DNA of 64,000 bases, taken from the NCBI GenBank assembly GCA_947566075.1, contig CANOIM010000001.1:124001-188000 (forward strand), written 5' to 3'. Source of the stretch: an uncultured Eggerthellaceae bacterium (GTDB taxonomy: Bacteria; Actinomycetota; Coriobacteriia; Coriobacteriales; Eggerthellaceae). Numbering within the stretch: the first letter of the stretch is position 1; each line of letters opens with the position of its first letter. Positions 53,745 to 62,334 of this stretch are shown here, one piece after another. The translations under genes were made by a program, and so were the position numbers. The notes below the pieces were generated by a model. That model saw only the letters and a list, made by a program, of their open reading frames with translations, was not told the origin of the DNA and ran no database searches.

Positions 53745-54788
53745 ATGACCAGACCCATCCCAGCGAATCCTGTCGTCGCCGTTGCCGGAGCAACGGGGGC
53801 CGTAGGGCGCGAATTCCTGAACGTGCTCCATCAGGTTGATTTCCCGGCTTCGGAGGTGCGCGCCCTGGCCAGCGCACGCTCGGCGGGCAAGGAACTGCCC
53901 TTTGAGGGCTGTGGTCAGGTGCCTGCAGGCAACCTGGTGGTCCAGGAGATGACCCCTGAGTCCTTCCAAGGCGTGGATATCGCACTGTTCTCAGCCGGAG
54001 CCAGCGTTTCCAAGGCACTGCGGCAGGCGGTGGTGGAAGCAGGGGCCGTGATGATAGACAATTCCAGCGCCTTCCGCATGGATCCCGATGTGCCCCTGGT
54101 GGTGCCCGAGGTGAATCCGGAAGACGTGGCCTGGAACCCGGGGGTGATAGCGAACCCGAACTGCTCCACCATCCAGATGGTGGTGGCGTTGAAGCCCCTG
54201 GATGAGGTGAGCCCCATCAAGCGGGTGGTGGTATCCACCTACCAGGCGGCCTCAGGGGCTGGGGCTGCGGCCATGGATGAGCTCTATGGTCAGACGAAGG
54301 AGTTCCTGGAGGGCACCCCGGAAGAAGACCTCACGGTGAGCGCCTTCCAGCACCGGATAGCCTTCAATTGCATTCCCCATATAGATGTCTTCTTGGATGA
54401 CGGTTCCACCAAGGAAGAGTGGAAGATGATCGCGGAAACGAAGAAGATCATGCACCGGGATAGCCTGGAAGTGGCGGCCACCTGCGTGCGAGTGCCCGTG
54501 CTGCGCTGCCACGGCGAGGCCATCAATGTGGAATTCGAAGGGCCGGTGAGCGTTGAGGCGGCCCGGGCCGCCCTTGAAGAGGCACCGGGGGTAGTGGTCA
54601 TGGATGACCCTGCTGAGAACCTCTATCCCATGCCGGGGCTTTTGGCCCATACCACGCCGGTCTATGTGGGGCGCATTCGTCAGGATGCCAGCGTGGAATA
54701 CGGCATCGCCTTCTGGGACGTGGCGGATCAGATCCGCAAGGGTGCAGCCTTGAATGCGGTGCAGATAGCCCAGCTCCTCTTGTCGTGA
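53745..54788 (+). CDS. asd: Aspartate-semialdehyde dehydrogenase
   Basis: Asd reduces aspartyl phosphate to aspartate semialdehyde. At 347 residues, it has VAVAGATGAVGREFLNVL (NADP site), NPNCSTIQM with catalytic Cys140, and QHRIAFNCIPHIDVF. It lies directly after lysC, an aspartate-family operon that would feed dapL (58226) for diaminopimelate. The tlyA gene starts inside its stop (GTGA). Confidence 0.97.
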   Translation: MTRPIPANPVVAVAGATGAVGREFLNVLHQVDFPASEVRALASARSAGKELPFEGCGQVPAGNLVVQEMTPESFQGVDIALFSAGASVSKALRQAVVEAGAVMIDNSSAFRMDPDVPLVVPEVNPEDVAWNPGVIANPNCSTIQMVVALKPLDEVSPIKRVVVSTYQAASGAGAAAMDELYGQTKEFLEGTPEEDLTVSAFQHRIAFNCIPHIDVFLDDGSTKEEWKMIAETKKIMHRDSLEVAATCVRVPVLRCHGEAINVEFEGPVSVEAARAALEEAPGVVVMDDPAENLYPMPGLLAHTTPVYVGRIRQDASVEYGIAFWDVADQIRKGAALNAVQIAQLLLS

Positions 54789-55519
54789 AGCGGCGGCGCT
54801 TAGATGAGATCCTGGTAGAGCGGGGGCACTTCGCTTCTGCTGATGAGGCAGCTCGGGCGGTCTATGCCCGCGAAGTGCGCGTGAATGACGCTTACGCTTC
54901 AAGCCCGGCAACCCTGGTATCACCAGAGGCGGATATCCTCGTCAAGGGGCGCAAGCGCTTCGTATCTCGAGGGGGAGACAAGCTCCAAGGGGCGCTGGAT
55001 GCCTTCGACGTTGATGTGGCAGGCAAGCGCTGCGTTGATGTGGGCTCATCCACAGGCGGTTTCACCCATTGCCTGCTTCAAGCAGGAGCGGCTTCGGTGG
55101 CTTGCGTGGACGTGAACTACGGTCAGCTGGCCTGGGAAGTGCGCACAGACCCGCGGGTCATCGCTTTCGAGCGCACGAATATCCGCACGGCTGATCCGGA
55201 GAAGCTGGGAGCTCCCTTCGATATCATCGTCATAGATGTGAGCTTCATAGGCTTGGCTTCCCTGGCACCCGTCCTGGCCACCTTGGCATCCCCGGGCACC
55301 CTGCTCTTGGCTTTGGTGAAGCCGCAGTTCGAAAGCGCCCATGATGAGACGGAACGGGGGATCGTCCGTGACCCTCAGGTGCGAGAGCGGGTAGTGGGGG
55401 AGGTGTGCCTTGCCCTCCAAGAGGAGGGTTTCCTAGTGCAAGGTACCTGTGAATCGCCTCTGACGGGCCATAAGGGCAATGTGGAACATCTCATCTATGC
55501 GCTTTTTCAGCCCAGGTAG
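54785..55519 (+). CDS. tlyA: TlyA-family rRNA methyltransferase/haemolysin
   Basis: TlyA methylates ribosomal RNA riboses in some species. The 244-residue protein has an N-terminal S4 RNA-binding domain (RLDEILVERGHFASADEA) and an FtsJ-like methyltransferase with CVDVGSSTGGFTHCLLQ, KPQFE and NVEHL. The start is GTG, overlapping the asd stop. The 5' end of the next transcript lies within 48 bases. Confidence 0.94.
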   Translation: MKRRRLDEILVERGHFASADEAARAVYAREVRVNDAYASSPATLVSPEADILVKGRKRFVSRGGDKLQGALDAFDVDVAGKRCVDVGSSTGGFTHCLLQAGAASVACVDVNYGQLAWEVRTDPRVIAFERTNIRTADPEKLGAPFDIIVIDVSFIGLASLAPVLATLASPGTLLLALVKPQFESAHDETERGIVRDPQVRERVVGEVCLALQEEGFLVQGTCESPLTGHKGNVEHLIYALFQPR

Positions 55520-55566
55520 GGTATCATCTGGCTCATCATATCAGGTGAGGAGAGAAAGGAGCGCCG

Positions 55567-57168
55567 ATGGATTTCACAGCCATCAATGATGCGCTCGTGT
55601 CCTTCACGGGCGTCATCGACGATTTCATGTATACCTACATCCTGGTCATCCTGTTGGTCATCGTGGGCATCTGGTTCACTGTCCGCACGAAATTCGTTCA
55701 GATCCGCTACATCAAGGATATGTTCACCTCCTTGACGGCTTCTTCTGACCGCATCCAAGCGGAGGAAGCCGCCGACGAGCTGGAGTCGGAACTGGACGAG
55801 GACTGTGACGTCATGGCTGCCGAATGCGGAGGCACTTCGAAGGCCCATGCGGGCAAGAAGAAGCGCATCTCCTCGTTCCAGGCGCTCATGGTATCCACGG
55901 CTTCGCGAGTAGGCACGGGCAATATCGTGGGCATCGCCACAGCCATTGCCATGGGCGGCCCTGGGGCGGTCTTCTGGATGTGGCTCATGGCCATCGTGGG
56001 GTCTGCTTCGGCCTTCGTGGAATCAACCTTGGCTCAGATCTGGAAGGTGAAGAACCCTGATGGCACCTTCCGAGGTGGCCCGGCCTATTACATCCAACAG
56101 GCGCTGGGGAAGCGTTGGCTAGGCGTGGTGTTCGCCATAGCGCTGATCCTCTGCTTCGCCTTCGGCTTCAATGGGCTTCAGACGTTCAATATCACCTCAG
56201 CCCTTGACTACTATGTGCTGCCCGAGCATCAGTTCACCGTGAATGCCCTGGTGGGCTTGCTCATCGTCATAGCCACTGCCTTGGTCATCTTCGGCGGCAT
56301 GCACCGCATCTCCGTCATCACCAGCGTCATCGTGCCCATCATGGCCGTGGCCTATATCCTCATAGCGCTTTGGACCACCATCTCTAATATCGGTGAGGTT
56401 CCGGCTATCCTCTCGCTCATCTTCACGGAAGCCTTCAACCCCGAATCCTTCGCGGGTGGTTTCACGGGCTCATGCCTCATGTGGGGCATCAAGCGCGGCC
56501 TGTTCTCCAATGAGGCGGGCATGGGCTCTGCGCCCAACGCGGCTGCCACGGCAGATGTATCCCATCCGGTGAAGCAGGGATTGGTACAGAGCCTGTCCGT
56601 CTACATTGACACGCTGCTCATCTGCACCTGCTCAGCCTTCATGATGCTGGTGTTCTACGTGCAAGACCCAGAGCTTGCCACCACCCTGAACGGCATGGCC
56701 TTCGTGCAAATGGCCATGAACAACTCCATTGGGGAATTCGGCATCCATCTGATCACGGCAGCCATCTTCGTCTTCGGCTTCTCCAGCCTGGTGGGCAACT
56801 ACTTCTATGCCGAAGGCAACATCCGCTTCATCAAGAACAACAAGACGCTGCTCTTCTGGTTCCGCATCCTATGCCTGTGCTTCATCATGTACGGTGCGGT
56901 GAACAGCTTCGATCTGGCGTGGAACCTCTCTGACATCTTCATGGGCTTCATGGCCATCATCAACCTCATCGCCATCATCCTTCTGGGTAAGTACGCTTTG
57001 AAAGCGCTGGAGGATTATTCGCGTCAGCGCAAGGCGGGGGTGAACCCCATCTTCCACGCGGATGTCATCCCAGGCCTTCCCCCTACGGAATGCTGGCATG
57101 AGGAGGATGTGATCGCCTTTGGAGGCACCACGGGTGAGCCATTGGAGGAAGTTGTCATCAATAAGTAG
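55567..57168 (+). CDS. Sodium:alanine symporter (AGCS family)
   Basis: This 533-residue transporter of small amino acids has about ten helices and the family signature RVGTGNIVGIATAIAMGGPGAVFWMW, with GLFSNEAGMGSAPNAAATA further on. It carries an unusual acidic insert of about 45 residues (SSDRIQAEEAADELESELDE region, near 60-79) in the first cytoplasmic loop, before SSFQALM. GAAAGGAGCGCCG precedes the ATG. It would import alanine or glycine with sodium. Confidence 0.93.
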   Translation: MDFTAINDALVSFTGVIDDFMYTYILVILLVIVGIWFTVRTKFVQIRYIKDMFTSLTASSDRIQAEEAADELESELDEDCDVMAAECGGTSKAHAGKKKRISSFQALMVSTASRVGTGNIVGIATAIAMGGPGAVFWMWLMAIVGSASAFVESTLAQIWKVKNPDGTFRGGPAYYIQQALGKRWLGVVFAIALILCFAFGFNGLQTFNITSALDYYVLPEHQFTVNALVGLLIVIATALVIFGGMHRISVITSVIVPIMAVAYILIALWTTISNIGEVPAILSLIFTEAFNPESFAGGFTGSCLMWGIKRGLFSNEAGMGSAPNAAATADVSHPVKQGLVQSLSVYIDTLLICTCSAFMMLVFYVQDPELATTLNGMAFVQMAMNNSIGEFGIHLITAAIFVFGFSSLVGNYFYAEGNIRFIKNNKTLLFWFRILCLCFIMYGAVNSFDLAWNLSDIFMGFMAIINLIAIILLGKYALKALEDYSRQRKAGVNPIFHADVIPGLPPTECWHEEDVIAFGGTTGEPLEEVVINK

Positions 57169-57580
57169 CAAGGGGGCGGCCTGGGTCATCCGGGTCTGCT
57201 TTGCGGTGGTATTCATCTGGAACGTGCTCTGCGCGTTCCAGTTCCTGGTGGCGCCTGCGGCTTTCGCGGGCGCCTATCAGCTCTCCGGCGCGGCTGGGGA
57301 AGCGGCAGTACGGGGCATGGGGGTGGTGTTCCTGATGTGGAACGCCACGTACCCTGCCTTCTTGATGAACCCGGTACGCTTCAAGGTTTTGGGTTGGGTG
57401 ATCGTAGCCCAGCAGGTCATCGGCTGTGTGGGAGAGACCTTCATCTTGGCCACGCTGCCTCCTGTGGGCTATGAGCTCTTGGCCGCTTCCATCCAGCGCT
57501 TCCTCATCTTCGATGCCGTAGGCCTTGGGCTCATGATCCTTTCAGGAGCTTTCTTCCTTTACCGCACTTCAAGGCGGTAA
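57152..57580 (+). CDS. Small four-helix membrane protein
   Basis: This protein of about 142 residues has four hydrophobic segments (IRVCFAVVFIWNVLCAFQFL, GMGVVFLMWNATYPAFLM, VLGWVIVAQQVIGCVGETF, LIFDAVGLGLMILSGAFFL). The TTG at 57152, three bases after GGAGG, is the best start; it overlaps the symporter end. No family was named with confidence. The last 50 bases overlap the end of the minus-strand Lys-rich gene. Confidence 0.7.
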   Translation: MSSISSKGAAWVIRVCFAVVFIWNVLCAFQFLVAPAAFAGAYQLSGAAGEAAVRGMGVVFLMWNATYPAFLMNPVRFKVLGWVIVAQQVIGCVGETFILATLPPVGYELLAASIQRFLIFDAVGLGLMILSGAFFLYRTSRR

Positions 57581-57743
57581 GGGGGCAGTGCTTCTTGCAA
57601 CCGGGGCACATAGCCACGGTTGCCTGGGGCTTCTTCGTCTGCTTCTTTGCTGCCTTCGCTGCTTTCTTTGCTTTCTTATTCTTCTTGGCCTTATCAGCCT
57701 TCTTCTCAGGCTTGGCTTTCTTCTTGTCCTTCTTCTTGCCCAT
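57531..57743 (-). CDS. Lysine-rich protein with C-terminal cysteine motif
   Basis: This 70-residue protein has an extremely Lys/Ala-rich N-terminal half (GKKKDKKKAKPEKKADKAKK) and ends with CPGCKKHCPLTALKCGKGRK, a probable metal- or Fe-S-binding motif. The ATG at 57743 follows GGAG. The lysine part may bind nucleic acid. It lies at the end of the minus-strand dapL-PAP2 run. Confidence 0.72.
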   Translation of the reverse strand: MGKKKDKKKAKPEKKADKAKKNKKAKKAAKAAKKQTKKPQATVAMCPGCKKHCPLTALKCGKGRKLLKGS

Positions 57744-57760
57744 GGGGTGCTCCTTCAACG

Positions 57761-58213
57761 TTAAAGGCTATAGGCCACAGCGTAGCCTATAGCGCACAGG
57801 GCGAAGGCGAAGATGGCCCCGGCGATGACATCCTGTGGATAGTGCGCGCCACCCTTCACGCGGATGTAGGCCATGACGCACCCCAATCCACAGAGGATGA
57901 TGCCCACCGGTTCACATACCAAAAGCCAACTGGAAGCGATGATGAACATCGAAGCCACATGGCGGCTGGGGAATGAACGCCCCTGGGTCTGCTTCTCAAG
58001 GAGGTTCTGGGCCTTCCCCTCCTCGTAGGGGCGCTTCGAGTTCACTGCTAGGCGCAGCAACGTGATCAGCCCAAAGCTCACGGCGGGAACGATGATGCAG
58101 GCCGCAAGCAGCGGGGAACCCGTGATGACCAGGTACAGGAGCAACGCGGGATAGGCCACGTAGCCTATCCCTGTCAGGACCTTGTCTGCCCTCTGAAGGG
58201 TTGTAGCAGCCAT
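57761..58213 (-). CDS. PAP2-family phosphatase
   Basis: This 150-residue membrane protein has about four helices and the PAP2 motifs KRPY (about 60), FPSRHVASM and VKGGAHYPQDVIAG. It is a likely lipid-phosphate or undecaprenyl-diphosphate phosphatase at the outer face of the membrane. The first motif of the third block reads VKGGAHYPQD where SRxxxxxHxxxD is usual. It starts 12 bases after the dapL stop with no clear ribosome-binding site, so it is probably coupled to dapL. Confidence 0.88.
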   Translation of the reverse strand: MAATTLQRADKVLTGIGYVAYPALLLYLVITGSPLLAACIIVPAVSFGLITLLRLAVNSKRPYEEGKAQNLLEKQTQGRSFPSRHVASMFIIASSWLLVCEPVGIILCGLGCVMAYIRVKGGAHYPQDVIAGAIFAFALCAIGYAVAYSL

Positions 58214-58225
58214 GGGGAAAGCGGT

Positions 58226-59443
58226 CTAGAGGATGGCCTTGATGCGCTCTACCGCCTCAACAGTGGCCTCTGCTCCGCCGAAGGCGGTCAGGCGGATGTA
58301 ACCTTCACCCGCCGGTCCGAAGCCCGCACCGGGGGTGGTGACCACTTGGGCCTCTTCCAGCAGCTTGTTGAAGAAGTCCCAGCTGTCCATTCCCTGAGGC
58401 GTCTTGCACCAGATATAGGGGCTGTTCACAGCGCCGTAGACCTCAAGCCCCGCGCTCTCCAGCCCCTCCTTGATCACGCGCGCGTTCTGACGGTAGTAGT
58501 CCAGGTTCTCCTCCACCTGGGCCGCACCTTCGGGAGTGTAGATGGCAGCCGCTCCCTTCTGGATGATATAGGAGGCGCCGTTGAACTTGGTGGACTGACG
58601 GCGCATCCAAAGCTCATTCAGGCTCTGACCCTGGCGCACTAGCGTTTCCGGGATGACCGTATAGCCACAGCGCATGCCCGTGAACCCTGCCGTCTTGGAG
58701 AAGCTGCGGAATTCGATGGCGCAGGTCTTGGCTTCCTCCACCTCGAAGATGGAGTGGGGGACGTCCTCTTCGGTGATGAAGCGCTCATAGGCGGCATCGA
58801 ACAGGATGAGGGCATCGTGGTCGTTGGCGTAGTCAACCCACTTCTTCAGCTGCTCTTTCGTGAGCACGGTGCCCGTGGGGTTGTTGGGGGAACAGAGGTA
58901 GATGACATCCACGTCCTCTAGGGGCAGCGCCGGGCAGAATCCGTTCTCTGCCGTGGTGGGCATATAGTAGATGTTCGTCCAAGCCTCAGCATCCACATCG
59001 TATTCGCCCGCGCGGCCTTCGATGGCGTTGCTGTCCACGTAAACGGGGTAGACCGGGTCGCACACGGCCACCTTGTTCTGGACGGAGAGGATGTCCCCGA
59101 TGTTCCCGCAATCGGATTTCGCACCGTCAGACACGAAGATCTCATGGGGCTCTATGTCGATGCCGCGGGCGGCGAAGTCATGCTGGACTATGGCCTCACG
59201 GAGGAAATCGTAGCCCTCGTAGGGGCCGTAGCCCTTGAAGGAGGCCGGGTCAGCCTGCTCATCCACGGCCTCATGCATGGCCTGGCGCACCGCAGGCACC
59301 AGCGGCAGCGTCACATCTCCGATGCCCAGCTTGATGATGCGAGCATCGGGGTTAGCTTGCTGGAAGGCCTCCGTGCGACGGGCTATCTCTGCGAAAAGGT
59401 AGCTGCCGGGTAGCTTCTCGAAGTTCTCGTTGATGCGGGCCAT
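58226..59443 (-). CDS. dapL: LL-diaminopimelate aminotransferase
   Basis: DapL makes LL-diaminopimelate from tetrahydrodipicolinate in one step, bypassing the succinylase or acetylase routes. The 405-residue PLP enzyme has LGIGDVTLPLVPAV, GYGPYEGYDFLREAI, CSPNNPTGTVL and the PLP lysine in SFSKTAGFTGMRCGY. The ATG at 59443 has GAAAGGACGGAT upstream; the longer frame to 59539 would overlap the divergent radical SAM gene. With lysC and asd, the window covers early and late steps of this branch. Confidence 0.96.
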   Translation of the reverse strand: MARINENFEKLPGSYLFAEIARRTEAFQQANPDARIIKLGIGDVTLPLVPAVRQAMHEAVDEQADPASFKGYGPYEGYDFLREAIVQHDFAARGIDIEPHEIFVSDGAKSDCGNIGDILSVQNKVAVCDPVYPVYVDSNAIEGRAGEYDVDAEAWTNIYYMPTTAENGFCPALPLEDVDVIYLCSPNNPTGTVLTKEQLKKWVDYANDHDALILFDAAYERFITEEDVPHSIFEVEEAKTCAIEFRSFSKTAGFTGMRCGYTVIPETLVRQGQSLNELWMRRQSTKFNGASYIIQKGAAAIYTPEGAAQVEENLDYYRQNARVIKEGLESAGLEVYGAVNSPYIWCKTPQGMDSWDFFNKLLEEAQVVTTPGAGFGPAGEGYIRLTAFGGAEATVEAVERIKAIL

Positions 59444-59490
59444 ATCCGTCCTTTCCCTTAAGCCTTTTGGGCTGTGATATTGAAGGTGGC

Positions 59491-59521
59491 TTGCCACAGG
59501 GCAAGGCCTAGAGATTATAAT
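59491..59521 (+). promoter_or_regulatory. Promoter of the orphan radical SAM gene (leaderless)
   Basis: TTGCCA (59491-59496) and TATAAT (59516-59521) are 19 bases apart, and the ATG follows only seven bases after TATAAT with no ribosome-binding site. The transcript should begin at the start codon. Confidence 0.65.
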
Positions 59522-59528
59522 CTGCCCT

Positions 59529-60818
59529 ATGAAGAACATCCCATTGGAAAAGGCCCGCGCAGCCTATCAGCAGGTGGAAGAGCGCTATGTGGAGGCCCTT
59601 ACGGACAAGGGCCTCACCTTCGATGAACCTCATGCCCATGAAGAGGAACGTCAAGAGCTGTTGGAGGCGCTGCGCCAGCGCGGCGTGGCCTTCCGCAACG
59701 GAGGGGCCAGCCTGAGCGCGGGGCATCTTTCTCCGGCCTGCGTGGAATGCACGGGGATGGGAGGGTCTGAGACCTTCTCCACCACCTTCAAGTGCCACCG
59801 GGACTGCTACTTCTGCTTCAACCACAACCAACCTGATTATGAGCGCTTCTTCCGCGAAGGGTGCCCCTGGGAAGAGACGCTTCGCCGCAGCGCGGCTGAG
59901 AACGAGAGCCTGGCTTGCATCGGCCTTACGGGTGGTGAGCCATTGCTGGACGTGGATGAGTCCATCCGCTTCCTCACGGCGGCGAAGGAGCGCTTCCCAA
60001 AGGCACATCTGCGCATGTACACCTCAGGAGACCTGCTCACCGAAGAGGCGGCCGCGCGCCTGCGGGACGTGGGGCTGGATGAGATCCGCTTCAGCGTGAA
60101 GGATGATGACCCGCGCCCCCTGCAAGAGAAGGTGCTCAGCGCCATCCGGTTGGCGAAGCGGTATATCCCCTCCGTCATGGTGGAGATGCCGGTCATCCCG
60201 GGAGCAGAGGAGCATATGAAGAAGCTCCTGCGCGCGTTCGATGAGGCTGGGGTGGATGGCATCAATCTGTTGGAATTCTGCTTCCCCTTCTGCTATTGGG
60301 AGGAATTCGAACGGCGCGGCTTCAAGCTCAAGCGACCGCCCTTCGAGGTGATGTACGACTACGGGTACTCGGGCGGTTTGGCCGTTTCCGGTTCAGAAGA
60401 GCTCATCTTGAAGCTCATGGTGTGGGCGCTGGATGAGGGCTTGGGTCTTGGGTTGCATTACTGTTCGCTTGAGAATAAGCATCGCTCTGAGATACGCCAG
60501 AAGAACGAGCGGGCGAGGGGGCTGCATCCGTGCCTCACCCTGGATGAGGGCACGTTCTTTCTGCAGGCAGGCAAGGCATTCGGGCCGGATGTGGTTCCGG
60601 CGAAGGAGGCTTTGCAGGCGGCGGGTTGCACGGATATGCTGGAAGATGGGGAAGAGGGATCCATCACATTCCCGCTGGCTTACTTGAATGCGGTGGCTGC
60701 CTGCACCCAGCAGCCCCAGGTGGCGTACTTCGTCTATGAGGTGGAGGAAGACGGTGCCTACTTCATAGATGTGGCCCTTCGGGATGCAGGGCCCCTGTCA
60801 ACCGAAGGTATAGTCTAG
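59529..60818 (+). CDS. Radical SAM protein of unknown function
   Basis: This 429-residue radical SAM enzyme has the cluster motif FKCHRDCYFCFN (about residues 96-107) and GLTGGEPLLD. A conserved lead SLSAGHLSPACVECTGMGG precedes it. The end part is unlike named families I can recall. It has a leaderless promoter and divergent dapL upstream, and its stop overlaps the convergent spermidine-synthase-like gene by 21 bases. Substrate and partner are not visible. Confidence 0.85.
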   Translation: MKNIPLEKARAAYQQVEERYVEALTDKGLTFDEPHAHEEERQELLEALRQRGVAFRNGGASLSAGHLSPACVECTGMGGSETFSTTFKCHRDCYFCFNHNQPDYERFFREGCPWEETLRRSAAENESLACIGLTGGEPLLDVDESIRFLTAAKERFPKAHLRMYTSGDLLTEEAAARLRDVGLDEIRFSVKDDDPRPLQEKVLSAIRLAKRYIPSVMVEMPVIPGAEEHMKKLLRAFDEAGVDGINLLEFCFPFCYWEEFERRGFKLKRPPFEVMYDYGYSGGLAVSGSEELILKLMVWALDEGLGLGLHYCSLENKHRSEIRQKNERARGLHPCLTLDEGTFFLQAGKAFGPDVVPAKEALQAAGCTDMLEDGEEGSITFPLAYLNAVAACTQQPQVAYFVYEVEEDGAYFIDVALRDAGPLSTEGIV

Positions 60819-61571
60819 GGTGCCTTCGAAGGGGTAGTCTGCATCCGAAGCCAATAGGATGTAGTTATCCGCTCCGCCGAATTCCGCATCGGTGGCATCC
60901 AGGATGCTCACATGGTCGAAGGCGTCATTCAGCCTATTCAGCAGGCCGAAGAGCCGGTAGGCCCCCTCTCGGCTCAAGTCCGCCACCACGTTCTGAACGT
61001 AGATGCCCTCGGGTGCCAGATGCTCTTTGATAGCGGCGAAGAAGGTTGCATTTTGGAACCGCTCGGGCACGGTGGCACCCTGGAACACGTCATTGATGAT
61101 GGCATCGTAGGCATCCTCTGAGCGCCGGAGGAATGCCATCCCGTCTTCGCAGAAGATATGCAGGCGGTCCCCTTCGCCCTCCTTCGCCAGCTCTTCCTCC
61201 AAGCGGTCCAGGTAGAAGTGCTTGCGGGCTATCTGCACTACCTTCGGGTCAACCTCCACCACGTCCAGCTCAAGGCCATGCCGGGTGGTGAGCCCGTGCT
61301 TGGGCCAAGCGAAGCCGCCACCGCCCAAGAGGAGCACGCGTTGGATGCTGTGGTCGTCTGCTTCTGCCTGGAAGAGGGCGTCGAAGCGACGGAAGTACTC
61401 GAAGGGCGGCTCTGCCCATCGGTCTCCTTCCAGGCTGGCGCTCTGGAAGGTACCGTCCAGTTCCATGATGCGCACCCGTTCCCCCTGAGCGTTCGGCATG
61501 CATATCACGTGCAATGGGCCGAAGAGGGTGTCATAGGTGCGCTTCGAGAGCAAGCGGTCCAAAAATCCCAT
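60798..61571 (-). CDS. Spermidine-synthase-like methyltransferase-fold protein
   Basis: This 257-residue protein has the Rossmann motifs of spermidine synthases (VLLLGGGGFAWPKHGL, LDVVEVDPKVVQIARKHF, DAIINDVFQGA). The polyamine gate residues are not clearly present, so it may be a related aminopropyl- or methyltransferase-like protein. Its ATG overlaps the upstream stop (TGATG), with GGAGGG five bases before, so it is co-translated with the Trm9-like gene. Its stop lies inside the convergent radical SAM gene. Confidence 0.82.
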   Translation of the reverse strand: MGFLDRLLSKRTYDTLFGPLHVICMPNAQGERVRIMELDGTFQSASLEGDRWAEPPFEYFRRFDALFQAEADDHSIQRVLLLGGGGFAWPKHGLTTRHGLELDVVEVDPKVVQIARKHFYLDRLEEELAKEGEGDRLHIFCEDGMAFLRRSEDAYDAIINDVFQGATVPERFQNATFFAAIKEHLAPEGIYVQNVVADLSREGAYRLFGLLNRLNDAFDHVSILDATDAEFGGADNYILLASDADYPFEGTLDYTFG

Positions 61572-62311
61572 CAGGCCCTCCGAAAGAGCACATAGCGGTT
61601 CAGGGTGCCAGTCTTGCCATCGGCGTAGAAGTCATCCACGAGGATGGCACCCTGGGTCTGCGCGCGGGCGCACAACCGGTCCACCTCATCGTCTTCGAAG
61701 CTGTGGCAGAAGCGGAAGGCGTCTGCTTCTGCCTGCCAGCCCAAGAAGGCATCCCCGGGTTCGCTCAGCTGCACTCCCCATTGCTCTTGAGCGCGCTGGG
61801 TGGCGCGCTGGGCCTTCAAGGCCAGCCGCTCATCGGTGGAGAACCGCCAGAAAGAGAGGGCGCACACCCCGCCCGGCGCGGTCAGGTTGAGCAGGGAATC
61901 CAGGAACTCCTCCCGTAGGGGCGCGGTGGGCACATGGTGCATGAACCCGAAGCAGGCGCACAGGTCACAGGCAGGAAGGCCAAGGGAGCTCAAGCTGCTC
62001 TTTTCGGCCAGCATCCCTATGAGATCGGCCTCTATGCGCTTGAGGGTGAAGGCCTCTGGCGCTGCTTCGGCCAGGAGCGCTGGGCAGCCGTCCACTCCGA
62101 AGGCCCGGCCAGTGAAACCCGCATCAGCCAAGAACCGTTCGAAGCGCAGGTTCCCACAGGCGATGTCGGCTACCGTGAGATGCTGTGTGCTCAAATGGCT
62201 CACCAGGCGCGTCCAACCCTTCCAGCCGTCCTGACGGGTGGCTGAGAAGGAGGATGCATGCTCCTCGTAGAAGGTGCGGGTGATGCGCGCGATGTCGCGG
62301 ATCTGGTCCAT
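61571..62311 (-). CDS. Class I SAM methyltransferase, Trm9/ABH8-like
   Basis: This 246-residue methyltransferase starts with FYEEHASSFSATRQDGWKGW, similar to the YDxxAxxFSxTRxxxW lead of Trm9/ABH8-type tRNA wobble-uridine methyltransferases. The SAM site is VADIACGNLRFERFLADAG, and CACFGFMHHVPT follows in the middle. Beside elp3 this suggests methylation of a carboxymethyl-uridine in tRNA, which is inference. The ATG is seven bases after a minus-strand TATACT, without a ribosome-binding site. Confidence 0.82.
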   Translation of the reverse strand: MDQIRDIARITRTFYEEHASSFSATRQDGWKGWTRLVSHLSTQHLTVADIACGNLRFERFLADAGFTGRAFGVDGCPALLAEAAPEAFTLKRIEADLIGMLAEKSSLSSLGLPACDLCACFGFMHHVPTAPLREEFLDSLLNLTAPGGVCALSFWRFSTDERLALKAQRATQRAQEQWGVQLSEPGDAFLGWQAEADAFRFCHSFEDDEVDRLCARAQTQGAILVDDFYADGKTGTLNRYVLFRRA

Positions 62312-62318
62312 GGGTGCA

Positions 62319-62326
62319 AGTATAAT
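62319..62326. promoter_or_regulatory. Overlapping divergent -10 boxes, both leaderless
   Basis: TATAAT (62321-62326, plus) and TATACT (62324-62319, minus) share four base pairs. The plus box ends eight bases before the elp3 ATG and the minus box seven before the methyltransferase ATG. Only 23 bases separate the two genes. Confidence 0.65.
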
Positions 62327-62334
62327 CGCTGGTC

